64,000 nucleotides of DNA from Palsa-1447 sp964509885 (GCA_964509885.1 CAZDZL010000017.1:1-64000); one strand, 5' to 3'. Positions 43,932-53,484 are shown, counted from the first letter of the stretch. Program-made: numbers and translations. Notes: a model not told the origin generated them from the letters alone.

Positions 43932-44504
43932 ATGAAGCGCTCCGCCATCAACAAGGCCCACAGGGACGCCCTGACCTGCTTCGCCCGGCACCACTGGGCG
44001 CTGCCGCCGGCTCCCCGCTGGGACATCACCGACTTCGGGCTCGGAGACTTCGAGCGCAACGGGCTCGTGCTCGTGAACCTGTCGGAGGAGCCCGAGTACA
44101 CGGAGAAGCTCATGTACGCCCGGCGCGGCCAGGCGACGCCCGCCCACACGCACGCCCGCAAGAAGGAGGACATCGTCTGCCGCGCGGGCGAGCTGACCCT
44201 CAGGCTTTGGCCCGTGAGGCCGTCCCCCGGCGCGGCCATGCCCGGGGAATGCCGGGTGCGGATCGACGGCGTCACGGTCGCCGTCCGCCCAGGCGCGGAC
44301 CTTGTCCTTGCGGCGGGCTCACGCGCGACGCTGGCCCCGGGGACCTGGCACGCCTTCTGGCCCTCGTCGGACGAGTGCATCATCGGCGAGGTCTCGACGG
44401 CCAACGACGACCTCCATGACAACTTCTTCGCGGACCCCGCGGTCGGGCGGTTCCCCGGCATAGACGAGGACGAGCCGCCGGCCGTCCGGCTCCTGCGCGA
44501 CTGA
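43932..44504 (+). CDS. D-lyxose ketol-isomerase family protein (D-lyxose/D-mannose isomerase)
   Basis: A 190-residue cupin enzyme. Metal-site residues are visible in PAHTHARKKEDIVCRAGEL near 70-89 (HxH and Glu) and in the second cupin motif APGTWHAFWP near 135-144; EVSTANDDLHDNFF near 153-166 is characteristic of the family. Characterised members interconvert D-lyxose and D-xylulose, and also D-mannose and D-fructose. Next to a beta-mannosidase gene, mannose-to-fructose isomerisation is the more sensible role here. It lies 12 bases after the oxidoreductase gene and 4 before the kinase gene. Confidence 0.87.
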   Translation: MKRSAINKAHRDALTCFARHHWALPPAPRWDITDFGLGDFERNGLVLVNLSEEPEYTEKLMYARRGQATPAHTHARKKEDIVCRAGELTLRLWPVRPSPGAAMPGECRVRIDGVTVAVRPGADLVLAAGSRATLAPGTWHAFWPSSDECIIGEVSTANDDLHDNFFADPAVGRFPGIDEDEPPAVRLLRD

Positions 44505-44508
44505 CGCC

Positions 44509-45522
44509 ATGCGCACGGGAATAACAGCCGGCGGCAACTGGATCCGCGACCACGTGAAGATGGTCGACGCCTGGCCCGTCCAGGACGGGCTCGCCAACAT
44601 CCTCGGGCGCACCGACAGCAACGGAGGGGGACCCTACAACCTGCTGAAGGACCTGGCCCGGCTCGGCGCGCCGTTCCCCCTGGCGGGAATCGGCCTCGTG
44701 GGGGACGACGCCGACGGCCGCGCCATCCTGGCGGACTGCAGGGAGTCCGGGATCGACGCCTCGCGCCTCAGGGCGATCCCCGGGGCCTGCACGAGCTACA
44801 CCGACGTCATGGCCGTTCGCGGGACGACGCGGCGCACGTTCTTCCACGACCGTGGGGCGAACGCGCACCTCGGCCCCGAGCAGTTCGACTTCACCGGGAC
44901 AGGGGCGCGCATCTTCTACCTCGGCTACCTGCTCCTGCTCGACAGGCTCGACGCGCCCGGGACCGACGGGGCGCCCCGGGCGAGGGACGTGCTCCGGCGC
45001 GCGCGCGACGCGGGCCTCGTGACCGCGCTCGACTGCGTGAGCGCGGCCTCCAACCACTTCCGCGCCACGGTCGCGCCGGTCCTGCCCGAGGTGGATGTCC
45101 TCTTCGTGAACGACTACGAGGCGGAGCAGATCGCCAAGATATCCGTCGGGCGAGGGCCCTCCCTCGAGCGGCGCGCGGTCGAGGTCGCGACCCGGGCCCT
45201 GGTCGGCTTCGGCGTCCGCTCCTGGGCCGTGGTCCATTTCCCGGAGGGGGCGTGCGCCTGCTCGGGCAGCGGCGAGGTCGTCTGGCAACCCGCGGTGCGC
45301 ATGCCCCAGGGGCTTATCGCAAACTCGGTCGGGGCCGGCGACGCGCTTGCCGCGGGGGTCCTCTACGGCCTCCACGAGGGCTGGCCCATGGCGCGCGCGC
45401 TCGAGCTCGGCGCGTGCTCCGCGGCTGCCTCGCTCCTGCACCACACGTGCTCCGGAGGGGTGCTCCCGGCGGCCGAGTGCCTGGCGTTCGGCCGCGGCCA
45501 AGGATTCGCCGCCTTCCGATGA
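44509..45522 (+). CDS. PfkB-family carbohydrate kinase
   Basis: A 337-residue ribokinase-like sugar kinase. The N-terminal GGG PfkB signature is present (SNGGGPYNLLKDLARLGAPF), with LVGDDADG shortly after. The C-terminal signature with the catalytic base is NSVGAGDALAAGVLYGL near 263-279. Ribokinase-family members phosphorylate fructose, tagatose 6-phosphate, ribose and other sugars; the operon context points to fructose or another ketose. The gene end overlaps the GH2 start (ATGA). Confidence 0.9.
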   Translation: MRTGITAGGNWIRDHVKMVDAWPVQDGLANILGRTDSNGGGPYNLLKDLARLGAPFPLAGIGLVGDDADGRAILADCRESGIDASRLRAIPGACTSYTDVMAVRGTTRRTFFHDRGANAHLGPEQFDFTGTGARIFYLGYLLLLDRLDAPGTDGAPRARDVLRRARDAGLVTALDCVSAASNHFRATVAPVLPEVDVLFVNDYEAEQIAKISVGRGPSLERRAVEVATRALVGFGVRSWAVVHFPEGACACSGSGEVVWQPAVRMPQGLIANSVGAGDALAAGVLYGLHEGWPMARALELGACSAAASLLHHTCSGGVLPAAECLAFGRGQGFAAFR

Positions 45523-47690
45523 TGCGATCCGGGGCGAGCGCCGCGCATCCGGGCTGGCGCCGCATCGCGCCGGAGTGGCGCCTGTCCCGCCTCGAGCGCA
45601 GGGACGCAGCGCCCGAAGGCTGGGTGCCCGCCACGGTTCCCGGCGCCGTCCAGCTCGACTGGGCCCGCGCCCACCGCCTGGGCGACCCGGCCTTCGGCGA
45701 GAATTTCCGGGCCTACGACGGCCTCGAGGATTTCCACTGGCTCTACAGCGCCCGGGTCCCCGAGGTGGCGCTCGAGGGGGGCGAGCAGCTGGTCTTCGCC
45801 TGCGGCGGGGTCGACTACGCCTGCGAGGTGCGCCTCGGCGGCAGGGCCGTCCTCGCGCACGAGGGCCTGTTCTCGGGCTTCGACGTGGACCTCTCGGGAT
45901 GCCCCGCCGGGACGCAGCTCGAGATCCTCGTCCTGCCGGCGCCGAAGCGCGCCGGCGCGCGCGCGGACCGGTCGCAGGCCAGCGACTCGTGCAAGCCGGC
46001 CGTCAGCTACGGGTGGGACTGGCACCCGAGGCTGATCCCGCTCGGGCTTTGGTCCGCGGCCGACTTCGTCGTGCGCCCCGCGGCGCACCTGGGGCATGTC
46101 GACTTTGCCTATGCGCTGAGCGCCGACCTCTCCCGCGCGGACATCACGGTCTCGGCCGAGGGCCCCGCACCGCTCAAGGGATGGAGGCTTCTCGACGCCG
46201 AGGACAGGGAGGTGGCTGGGGCCGGCGGGGCCCGGGCCTCGCTCGATCGCCCCAGGCTCTGGTGGACCCACGACCACGGCGAGCCGTACCTCTACACGCT
46301 GGAGGTGACCGCGCAGGGGGGCGACATCCTGCGCAGGCGGGTCGGGTTCAGGCGGGTGCGCCTCGTGATGGCCGAGGGGGCCTGGGCGGACCACGAGGGG
46401 TTTCCCAAGTCGAGGAGCCTGCCCCCGGTCACGGTTGAGTTGAACGGCCGCGTCATCTTCGCGAAGGGCTCGAACTGGGTGAGCGCGGACATATTCCCCG
46501 GCCGCATGACGGCGGCGACCCTGGGGCCGCTCGTTCGCCTGGCGAAGGAGGCGAACCTCAACCTGCTCCGGAGCTGGGGCGGCGGTGTCGTGAACCCGGA
46601 GCCCTTCTTCGACGCGTGCGATGAGCTGGGCCTTCTCGTGTGGCAGGAATTCCCGCTGGCCTGCAACAACTACCCCGACGAGCCGGCCTACCTGCGCGTG
46701 CTTGACCAGGAATCCCGGTCCATCATCCGCCGGCTTCGCCAGCATCCCTGCCTCGCCATCTGGGGCGGTGGAAACGAGCTCTTCAACTTCTGGTCGGGGA
46801 TGACGGACCAGTCCCTTGCGCTGCGGCTGCTGAACCGCAACTGCTACGACCTCGACCCGTCGACACCCTTCATGCCCACGGCCCCGCTCGAGGGCATGGG
46901 CCACGGCGACTACCGCTTCCGCGACGGCATGGGGCGCGAGGTGTATGAGATCTTCCAGAAGGCGAGCAACACGGCCTACTCCGAGTTCGGCTGCCCGGGG
47001 CCCTCGCCGGCGGACTACCTGGCGACGTTCATCCCCGAGGCCGAGCTGTGGCCGCCGCGCCCCGGCGCAAGCTGGGAGGCGCACCACGCGTTCGGGGCCT
47101 GGGAGGCCGATCCGGAGTCGTGGCTCCTGCCGTCCACTCAGGAGCACTATTTCGGGCCGGCCCGGGACCTCGCGGAGTTTGTCAGGCGCGGCGACTGGCT
47201 CCAGGGCGCCGGCTACCAGGCGATATTCGAGGAGGCCCGCCGCCAGAAGCCGCGCTGCTCGATGGCGCTCAACTGGTGCCTCAACGAGCCCTGGCCCACG
47301 GCGGCGAACAACTCGATCGTCAACTGGCCGGCGCGGCCGAAGCCGGCCTACCTCGCCGTGCAGGCGGCCTGCCGCCCGGTGCTGGCGAGCGCCCGGTTTG
47401 CAAAGTTCCAATGGGCGGCCGGGGAGACGTTCCGCGCCGAGATATGGATACTCAACGACGCCGCCCTCGACCTTCCCGCCGGCGAGGTCGAGGTGGTGCT
47501 GGCCGCGGGCGGCTCGGCCGAGAGGCTGCTCCTGTGGTCCCACCCCGGGGCGAGCGCGGGCCGAAACCTGGCCGGCCCGGAGGTGCGCGTGGTCCTGCCC
47601 GCGTCGAAGGCCGGGGAGTTCGAGCTCGTCCTCAGGGCGGGGCCCGGGGACGCCTGGGGCTCGCGCTACCGTCTCAGCCTAAGGCCCTGA
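45519..47690 (+). CDS. GH2-family beta-mannosidase-like glycosidase
   Basis: A 723-residue enzyme without a signal peptide, so cytoplasmic. The sugar-binding domain (about 15-170) and two Ig-like domains lead into the TIM barrel. The acid/base motif is WGGGNELF near 416-423 and the nucleophile region reads AYSEFGCP near 486-493. The KGSNWVSADIFPGRM segment near 321-335 is typical of beta-mannosidases in GH2, supporting that specificity over beta-galactosidase. ATG 45519 overlaps the kinase stop; the frame opens far upstream inside the kinase gene but that part is not coding. It closes the operon. A cytosolic beta-mannosidase requires imported manno-oligosaccharides; no transporter is in the window. 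Confidence 0.9.
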   Translation: MMRSGASAAHPGWRRIAPEWRLSRLERRDAAPEGWVPATVPGAVQLDWARAHRLGDPAFGENFRAYDGLEDFHWLYSARVPEVALEGGEQLVFACGGVDYACEVRLGGRAVLAHEGLFSGFDVDLSGCPAGTQLEILVLPAPKRAGARADRSQASDSCKPAVSYGWDWHPRLIPLGLWSAADFVVRPAAHLGHVDFAYALSADLSRADITVSAEGPAPLKGWRLLDAEDREVAGAGGARASLDRPRLWWTHDHGEPYLYTLEVTAQGGDILRRRVGFRRVRLVMAEGAWADHEGFPKSRSLPPVTVELNGRVIFAKGSNWVSADIFPGRMTAATLGPLVRLAKEANLNLLRSWGGGVVNPEPFFDACDELGLLVWQEFPLACNNYPDEPAYLRVLDQESRSIIRRLRQHPCLAIWGGGNELFNFWSGMTDQSLALRLLNRNCYDLDPSTPFMPTAPLEGMGHGDYRFRDGMGREVYEIFQKASNTAYSEFGCPGPSPADYLATFIPEAELWPPRPGASWEAHHAFGAWEADPESWLLPSTQEHYFGPARDLAEFVRRGDWLQGAGYQAIFEEARRQKPRCSMALNWCLNEPWPTAANNSIVNWPARPKPAYLAVQAACRPVLASARFAKFQWAAGETFRAEIWILNDAALDLPAGEVEVVLAAGGSAERLLLWSHPGASAGRNLAGPEVRVVLPASKAGEFELVLRAGPGDAWGSRYRLSLRP

Positions 47691-47757
47691 GCGCCGCCCC
47701 GGCGAAAACCGGGGGCGACCTTTACACCGGGCCGCGGACGGATAAGGTTCAACCCCT

Positions 47758-48801
47758 ATGGGTAACGACGCCCACGCGGTCGAAAAGGAAGCGGAGCGCC
47801 TTCTCAAGGCGCTCATGAACGTCGACTGCGATCCGCGCGGGCGCTCCTGGAACTTTGAATCCTGCCTTGAGATTGCCCCGATAACATTGGATATCAATAG
47901 GTTGAAGAAGGAAAAGGACGCCGTCATCCTCACCCACAGCTACGTCGAGCCGGAGATCATCTACGGGGTCGGCGATTTCAAGGGCGACTCGTTCTACCTC
48001 AGCGTCAAGGCCAAGGAGTCCCGCGCCAAGGTGATTGTTTTTGCGGGCGTGGTCTTCATGGCTGAGACCGCGAAGATCCTCTCGCCGCAGGCCACGGTCA
48101 TCGTGCCCGACCGCAATTCAGGCTGCTCGCTCGCCGACTCCATAACCGGCGCCGACGTGCGCAGGCTGAAGTCCCTCTACCCCGACGCCACGGTGGTCTG
48201 CTACATCAACAGCACCGCCGAGGTGAAGGCCGAGTCCGACGTGTGCGTCACCTCGGGCAACGTCTACGGCATCGTCGCGTCGCTCCCGGCGCAGCGGATC
48301 GTCTTCGTGCCCGACCGCCTTATGGCCGAGAACCTGCGCGCCGAGCTGAGGCACCGGGGCGTGGACAAGGAGGTCATCTCGTCCGACGGCACCTGCATGG
48401 TGCACGACCAGTTCACGACGGCCCAGGTCGACGCGGCCCGCGGCCAGTTCCCCGGCCTTAGGGTCGTCGCCCATCCCGAGTGCCCCCCGGAGGTCGCCGC
48501 CGCGGCGGACTTCGTCGGGAGCACGGGCGCCATGATGAAGTACGTGCGGGCGACCGCCGCCCCTTACTTCCTCATGCTGACCGAGTGCGGCCTTGTCGGG
48601 CGCCTCGAGGTGGAGGCGCCGGAGAAGAGCTTCATCGGCGGCTGCCGCCTCTGCCCCTACATGAAGATGAACTCGCTCGAGAAGGTCCGCGACGCGCTCG
48701 CGTCCCCGCGCGCCGACCAGATCGTGACGCTCGATGAAACTTTGCGGCTGCGCGCGGAGCGCTGCATTGAAAGGATGTTCGCCCTTGCTCCCACGGACTG
48801 A
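47758..48801 (+). CDS. nadA: Quinolinate synthase
   Basis: [4Fe-4S] enzyme that condenses iminoaspartate with dihydroxyacetone phosphate to quinolinate. The 347 residues show three NadA repeats: LTHSYVEPEIIYGVGDFKGDS near 59-79, NSGCSLADSI near 121-130 (cluster Cys), INSTAEVKAESDVCVTSGN near 145-163 and C-terminal GGCRLCPYMKMN near 299-310. First gene of a nadA-nadC-nadB operon; its 3' end contains the nadC start. Confidence 0.96.
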   Translation: MGNDAHAVEKEAERLLKALMNVDCDPRGRSWNFESCLEIAPITLDINRLKKEKDAVILTHSYVEPEIIYGVGDFKGDSFYLSVKAKESRAKVIVFAGVVFMAETAKILSPQATVIVPDRNSGCSLADSITGADVRRLKSLYPDATVVCYINSTAEVKAESDVCVTSGNVYGIVASLPAQRIVFVPDRLMAENLRAELRHRGVDKEVISSDGTCMVHDQFTTAQVDAARGQFPGLRVVAHPECPPEVAAAADFVGSTGAMMKYVRATAAPYFLMLTECGLVGRLEVEAPEKSFIGGCRLCPYMKMNSLEKVRDALASPRADQIVTLDETLRLRAERCIERMFALAPTD

Positions 48802-49621
48802 ACTCCTGATCGACCTCGCGCTCGAGGAGGACGCCGGCCTCGGCGACCTGACCAGCAGGGCCATCTTCCCGGCGGGCCACAGGTCTCGGGCCTACGTCGA
48901 GGCCGGCCATGACCTCGTGCTCTGCGGCATCGAGGTCGCCGCCCGCGTATTCGCCCGGGTGGACTCCTCGCTGGTCACTAAGGCCACCGCCCGTGACGGC
49001 GACCGCGTCCGCAGGGGGCGGCGCGTCCTCAGCGTCTCGGGCCCAACGGCCTCGATCCTGACCGCGGAGCGCACGGCGCTCAACTTCATCCAGCGCCTCT
49101 CGGGGATCGCGACCCTGTCGCGGCGGTTCGCTGACGCGGCGGCGGGAACCGGCGTACGGGTCGTCGACACCCGGAAGACGACGCCGGGCTTCCGCGCCCT
49201 GGAGAAATACGCCGTGCGCTGCGGGGGCTGCCACAACCACCGCAGCTCGCTCGGAGAGCACGTCCTGATCAAGGACAACCATATCGCCGCCGCAGGCTCG
49301 CTCGCGCGGGCCGTCGCTAGGGCGCGCGAAGCGGCCCCCCACCTCGCTCGCATCGAGGTGGAGGCCAAGACGCCGTCCGAGGTGCGCGAGGCGCTCCGGT
49401 CCGGCGCGGAGGTTATCCTCCTCGACAACATGACGCCCAAACAGGTGGCGGCGGCGGTCGCCGTCATAGGGGGCCGTGCGCTGGTCGAGGTCTCCGGCGG
49501 CGTCCGCCTCGAGACGCTCCCCGACTACGCCCTGCCCGGGGTCAGCGTCATCAGCATCGGGGCCCTCACCCACTCGGCGCCGGCGGCGGACCTCAGCCTG
49601 ACGCTCGTGCGGCGCCGCTGA
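48785..49621 (+). CDS. nadC: Nicotinate-nucleotide diphosphorylase (carboxylating)
   Basis: Quinolinate phosphoribosyltransferase producing NaMN. A TTG at 48785 gives 278 residues, matches the family start (LPRTELLIDLALEEDAGLGD) and has AAGGA nine bases upstream; an ATG at 48734 would add 17 residues without family support. Motifs: ERTALNFIQRLSGIAT near 97-112, DTRKTTPGFRALEKYAV near 127-143, GGCHNHRSSL, EVEAKT, and ILLDNM near 214-219. It overlaps nadA by 17 bases. Confidence 0.95.
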   Translation: MLPRTELLIDLALEEDAGLGDLTSRAIFPAGHRSRAYVEAGHDLVLCGIEVAARVFARVDSSLVTKATARDGDRVRRGRRVLSVSGPTASILTAERTALNFIQRLSGIATLSRRFADAAAGTGVRVVDTRKTTPGFRALEKYAVRCGGCHNHRSSLGEHVLIKDNHIAAAGSLARAVARAREAAPHLARIEVEAKTPSEVREALRSGAEVILLDNMTPKQVAAAVAVIGGRALVEVSGGVRLETLPDYALPGVSVISIGALTHSAPAADLSLTLVRRR

Positions 49622-49628
49622 ACCTCCC

Positions 49629-51185
49629 ATGCGCCTGATCCAGACAGACTGCCTTGTCATCGGCGCCGGGCTCGCGGGATCGGCCTACGCCCTCCAGGCG
49701 TCGAAGCTTGGCCTCTCCTGCGAGCTGCTCTCGCTCGCGGACCCGCTGAAGGCGAACAGCGACTGGGCGCAGGGCGGCATCGTCTATGACACGAGCCCTG
49801 ACCCGGCCGCGCTCACCCGCGACATCCTCGAGGCGGGCGACCACCTGTCAAACCCTGCTGCCGTCGAGCAGCTCGTGCGGGAGGGGCCGCGCATCGTCAA
49901 GCAGTTCCTCATCGACGACCTGGGCGTGGCCTTCGACCACGACGATGCGGGCGGGCTCGACTTCACGCGCGAGGGCGGCCACGGGGAGCGCAGGATCATC
50001 CATTCCAGGGACGCCACCGGACACGCCATCCTCACGGCGGTGGCCCGCCGCGTGGATGCCACGCCCCGGATCACGCGGCGCGCGGGCTGGGTGGCGATCG
50101 ACCTCCTGACCCTCTCCCACAATTCCGAGAACCCCGCGGACAAGTACCAGCCGCTCACCTGCTACGGGGCCTACGTCCTCGACACCCTGACCGGGGAGAC
50201 GGCGGCCATCGTCGCGAAGAAGACCGTGCTCGCATGCGGGGGACTGGGCCAGATCTTCCTGCACACGACGAACCAGCCCGGGAGCGTGGGGCACGGCGTG
50301 GCCATGGCCTACCGCGTCGGCGCCCGCCTCGTGGACCTCGAGTACGTCCAGTTTCATCCCACGGTCTTCGCGAAGAAGAACGCGCCGCACTTCCTCGTCA
50401 CCGAGGCGCTGCGCGGCGAGGGGGGCGTCCTCGTCAATTCCCGGGGGGAGCGCTTCATCGACAAGGCGCTCCCCCAGGGCTCGCTCGCGCCGAGGGACGT
50501 CGTGGCCCGCGCCGTCACGCAGGAGCTCGCCGCGAGCGGCGAGCCGTGCGTCTTCCTGGACCTGTCGGCCATGCCCGCCGGCTTCGCCCGAACGCGCTTT
50601 CCGAACGTCTACCAGCGCTGCCTCGACCACGGGGTCGACATCGAGAGGGAGCCCATACCCGTCGTCCCCGCGGCGCACTTCGCCTGCGGGGGCGTCCACA
50701 CGGACCTGGACGGGCGCACGAGCGTGCGCAATCTGAACGCCATCGGGGAGACGGCGTGCACCGGGCTCCACGGGGCGAACCGGCTCGCGAGCACGTCCCT
50801 CCTGGAATGCCTGACGGGGGCCGCGTTCACGGCCGCGGCCGACGCGCGCGACATCGCCCGCAGCAGCTACGTCTTCCCCGAGCCGAAGCCGTGGGACAGC
50901 CCCACCCGCAGGGCGGACCCGGTTCTGATCCAGCAGGACATGCTCCAGATCCAGCACACGATGTGGAACTACGCCGGCGTCGTTCGCTCGCCCAGGCGCC
51001 TCACGCGTGCACGGCGGATCCTCTTGGAGCTGCGCGAGGAGATCCAGAGCTTCTACCGCGGCTGCGCGCCCACCCGCGAGCTTATCGAGCTGCGAAACGC
51101 GGTGCAGACGGCACTCCTCGTGGTCCACGCGGCGGCGCTCAACCCCGTGAGCAAGGGCTGCCACTTCGTCGCGCCGGACGAGTGA
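49629..51185 (+). CDS. nadB: L-aspartate oxidase
   Basis: FAD enzyme that oxidises L-aspartate to iminoaspartate for NadA. The 518 residues start with the FAD-binding GxGxxG pattern (VIGAGLAGSAYAL near 11-23), then SDWAQGGIVYDT, RIIHSRDATGHAI, GHGVAMAYRVGARLVDLEYVQ and HFACGGVHTDLDGRTS... NRLASTSLLECL, all typical of NadB. It lies 7 bases after nadC. With nadA and nadC it completes synthesis of NaMN from aspartate. Confidence 0.96.
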   Translation: MRLIQTDCLVIGAGLAGSAYALQASKLGLSCELLSLADPLKANSDWAQGGIVYDTSPDPAALTRDILEAGDHLSNPAAVEQLVREGPRIVKQFLIDDLGVAFDHDDAGGLDFTREGGHGERRIIHSRDATGHAILTAVARRVDATPRITRRAGWVAIDLLTLSHNSENPADKYQPLTCYGAYVLDTLTGETAAIVAKKTVLACGGLGQIFLHTTNQPGSVGHGVAMAYRVGARLVDLEYVQFHPTVFAKKNAPHFLVTEALRGEGGVLVNSRGERFIDKALPQGSLAPRDVVARAVTQELAASGEPCVFLDLSAMPAGFARTRFPNVYQRCLDHGVDIEREPIPVVPAAHFACGGVHTDLDGRTSVRNLNAIGETACTGLHGANRLASTSLLECLTGAAFTAAADARDIARSSYVFPEPKPWDSPTRRADPVLIQQDMLQIQHTMWNYAGVVRSPRRLTRARRILLELREEIQSFYRGCAPTRELIELRNAVQTALLVVHAAALNPVSKGCHFVAPDE

Positions 51186-51198
51186 GTCCCTGCGGCCC

Positions 51199-52122
51199 TC
51201 AGAGAGCCGGGTCCAGCTGGACCGCCCACTGGTTGTCGAGGCGCCGGGAGAGGTCGAGCGGGTCCCCCACCCCCACAGTCCCCCGCGACACCTGGTAGGC
51301 CCAGACCTCGAAGTAGGTCAGGTTCGCCCCGCCAAAGATGGTCGAGAACGCCCCGTCCACGGCGTCCTGCCCGCACGAGACCTTTATCCGGCCGATGCGC
51401 GGCACGTGAAAGCGCGCGTCAGTCGTGAACCAGTTGCCTCCCAGGTACACCTCCGCGTAGGCGTGGAAGTCCATGTGCCCCTCGGGGTCGGGAAAGCCTA
51501 TGTCGGGCAAATGGCCCGTGACGTAGCGGGTCGGCAGGTTGAACGTGCGGTTGAGGGCCACGGCAAGGTGCGCAAAGTCGCGGCACACCCCGTAGCCGCG
51601 CTGCAGGACGTCCCAGGCGGAGAGGTCCGGGCGGCCGGACATGTAGCGGTACTCGATGTTCTCGTGTATCCACAGGCTTATGGCCTGCACCCGGGGCCAT
51701 CCGTGCTCGACCGCGCCGAACTTCTCCCAGGCGAAGTTGATCAGCTTGTCCGAGTCGCAGTAGCGGCTCGGCAGCGCGTAGCGCAGCACCGAGGGGGGCG
51801 TGTCGATCGGGGCCACCGCCGTCGTGTCGCCGAGGTCATAGTTGTCCGGCTTCGACGGGATGGCGACGATGGCGTCGTGCCGGATGCAGTTGGTGCCGGG
51901 GGCGAGGGAGATCCGGTGGTACGGGTTGCCGTGGCTGTCGGTGAATTCCTCGTCCGGCAGCTGGTTTCCGAGCGTGAGCGCCTCCGCGAGCACCCGGTGG
52001 TGGCGGTCGGGCCGCGGCTTCACGTTGAGGAGCAGGGACGCGGTCCCCGTGACCTCGTACGCGAGGCTGCAGCCCACGCGCACGGTCAGGTCAAACTCCG
52101 CAGGGATGTCACTCGGGACCAT
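51199..52122 (-). CDS. Transglutaminase-like cysteine peptidase-fold protein
   Basis: From ATG 52122 the product has 307 residues; in-frame ATGs at 52146 and 52140 are alternatives. The N-terminal beta domain (GCSLAYEVTGTASLLLNVKP) and the transglutaminase-like core match the bacterial family. The catalytic Cys is in RGYGVCRDFAHL near 195, the His in HMDFHAYAEVYLGG near 240 and the Asp in WFTTDAR shortly after. No signal peptide. Substrate unknown; such proteins may be peptidases or amide-processing enzymes. It converges with nadB and is divergent from the ROK kinase gene. Confidence 0.88.
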   Translation of the reverse strand: MVPSDIPAEFDLTVRVGCSLAYEVTGTASLLLNVKPRPDRHHRVLAEALTLGNQLPDEEFTDSHGNPYHRISLAPGTNCIRHDAIVAIPSKPDNYDLGDTTAVAPIDTPPSVLRYALPSRYCDSDKLINFAWEKFGAVEHGWPRVQAISLWIHENIEYRYMSGRPDLSAWDVLQRGYGVCRDFAHLAVALNRTFNLPTRYVTGHLPDIGFPDPEGHMDFHAYAEVYLGGNWFTTDARFHVPRIGRIKVSCGQDAVDGAFSTIFGGANLTYFEVWAYQVSRGTVGVGDPLDLSRRLDNQWAVQLDPAL

Positions 52123-52214
52123 GGTGCCGTGATTATGCATCAACATGCCAGACCAAGCAAACGGTTTCCCGGTTCCTGAGGACTTGCAGTCGGAGCGCGG
52201 GGTGTTCTGATTCG

Positions 52215-53267
52215 ATGCGACCCCAAATGACCTCATCCAAGCTTGTCTTCATAGGATCCGACAGCGGCGCCACGACGTCCAAGACGGGGGGCGTGTGGGC
52301 CGACGGTTCCATGGTCTCGATGAAGCTCCTGCAGAGCTCGACGAACGCCCAGGCGGGGACGGAGGCCGTGATCAAGGGCTGGGTGCAGGGCGTCGTGGGC
52401 TTCCTCGCGGAGAACCACCTCACCTGGAAGCAGGTGCGCGGGGTCGGCCTCGCGATCCCGGGCCCCTACCAGCGCTACGGCGTCCTCGGCAGGACCGCCA
52501 ACCTCCCCGCCAGCTTCGACGGGTGGAATTTCCACGAGGACTACAGCCGGGCCCTCTCCGCCGCGGCAGGCCGCGCGATCCCGCTCGTCGTCGGGAACGA
52601 TGGGAAGTTCGGCGGCGTCGCCGAGGCGAAGCTCGTGCGCGCGGGCAAGAAGGCCTCGGTGCTGATGCTGGCCCCGGGCTCCGGCCTCGGGTGCGCGTAC
52701 ATAGACCCCAACGGTCTCCCGCTGGACGGCGAGACGCTCGCGGGGATGGAGGCGGCCCACATGGCCGCGCCCCTGCAGCTGCTCGGCATGAGGGCGCTGC
52801 CCTGCGGGTGCGGCAGGACCTGGGGATGCGTCGAGGCCTACACGACGCTCTCCGGCATGCCCCACCTCGTGGAGGAGATGCTCAAGAAGCACCCCGACCA
52901 CGAGCTGGCCCAGTCCACCCTCGCGCCGAAGGCGAAGGCGATGGCGATACGCGGGCTGGCGCAGAAGGGCGACGCCCTCGCGACGGAGATCTTCGACTTC
53001 CAGGCCAGGGCGCTCGGCATCCACGCGGCCAACCTGTGCCTCGCCCTCGACCCGGGGTTTGTCGTCATCGGGGGCGGGCTCATGGACCACGAGTCCACGA
53101 CCCCTGAATTCCGGGAGCGCTACATCAATGTCCTGCGGGAGTCGGCGATGCCCTACCTGTGGCCGGCGCAGCGGGCGAACATCAAGTTCGCGGCCTCGGA
53201 GCTGGGCGAACTTTCCCAGGCGATCGGCGCCGCGCTCGTCGCCCTCTACACGACCAAGGCGCGCTAG
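52215..53267 (+). CDS. ROK-family sugar kinase
   Basis: A 350-residue cytoplasmic kinase, probably a glucokinase. An ATP-site start (IGSDSGATTSKTGG) is followed by GLAIPGPYQRYGVLG, LAPGSGLGCAYID near 151-163 and GMEAAHM near 180, then a zinc-binding loop PCGCGRTWGCVEAY near 196-209, one residue longer than the usual CxCGxxGCxE. C-terminal VVIGGGLMD near 280 completes the ROK signature. No HTH, so it is a kinase rather than a repressor. Start may also be ATG 52227. Confidence 0.9.
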   Translation: MRPQMTSSKLVFIGSDSGATTSKTGGVWADGSMVSMKLLQSSTNAQAGTEAVIKGWVQGVVGFLAENHLTWKQVRGVGLAIPGPYQRYGVLGRTANLPASFDGWNFHEDYSRALSAAAGRAIPLVVGNDGKFGGVAEAKLVRAGKKASVLMLAPGSGLGCAYIDPNGLPLDGETLAGMEAAHMAAPLQLLGMRALPCGCGRTWGCVEAYTTLSGMPHLVEEMLKKHPDHELAQSTLAPKAKAMAIRGLAQKGDALATEIFDFQARALGIHAANLCLALDPGFVVIGGGLMDHESTTPEFRERYINVLRESAMPYLWPAQRANIKFAASELGELSQAIGAALVALYTTKAR

Positions 53268-53333
53268 GAGCGCGGCCTTGGGGTTGGGTGCCCCGCCAAC
53301 ATGGCGCCCGGCGCGCCGCGAGAGTTTTGGCCT

Positions 53334-53444
53334 ATTCACCCAAGACGCATTGCCGGTTTTAATGCAAGGACCGGCGGGAACATCGCAATCGGCTTCCAGT
53401 CAATGTCTTGACCCGGGGCGGCCGAACTTGGCATGCCATGAGCA
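53334..53444 (+). promoter_or_regulatory. Sigma-54 promoter with conserved upstream element, copy 1
   Basis: TTGGCATGCCATGAGCA at 53428-53444 has GG at -24 and GC at -12 with the correct 10-base separation, a good match to the sigma-54 consensus. ATTCACCCAA at 53334-53343, preceded by GTTTTG, lies 84 bases upstream and probably marks the activator site. A TCTTGACCC element sits between. The predicted start is about 53455, 30 bases before ATG 53485. The same arrangement recurs at 55962-56072. Confidence 0.82.
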
Positions 53445-53484
53445 GGCCCGGGAGCGTTCCCTCCCCATCCCGAAAGACCTCCCC

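Noticed and set aside
48734..48784. ATG 48734 as the nadC start
   Set aside because: It adds 17 residues with no family match inside nadA; TTG 48785 has a Shine-Dalgarno sequence and the correct N-terminus.
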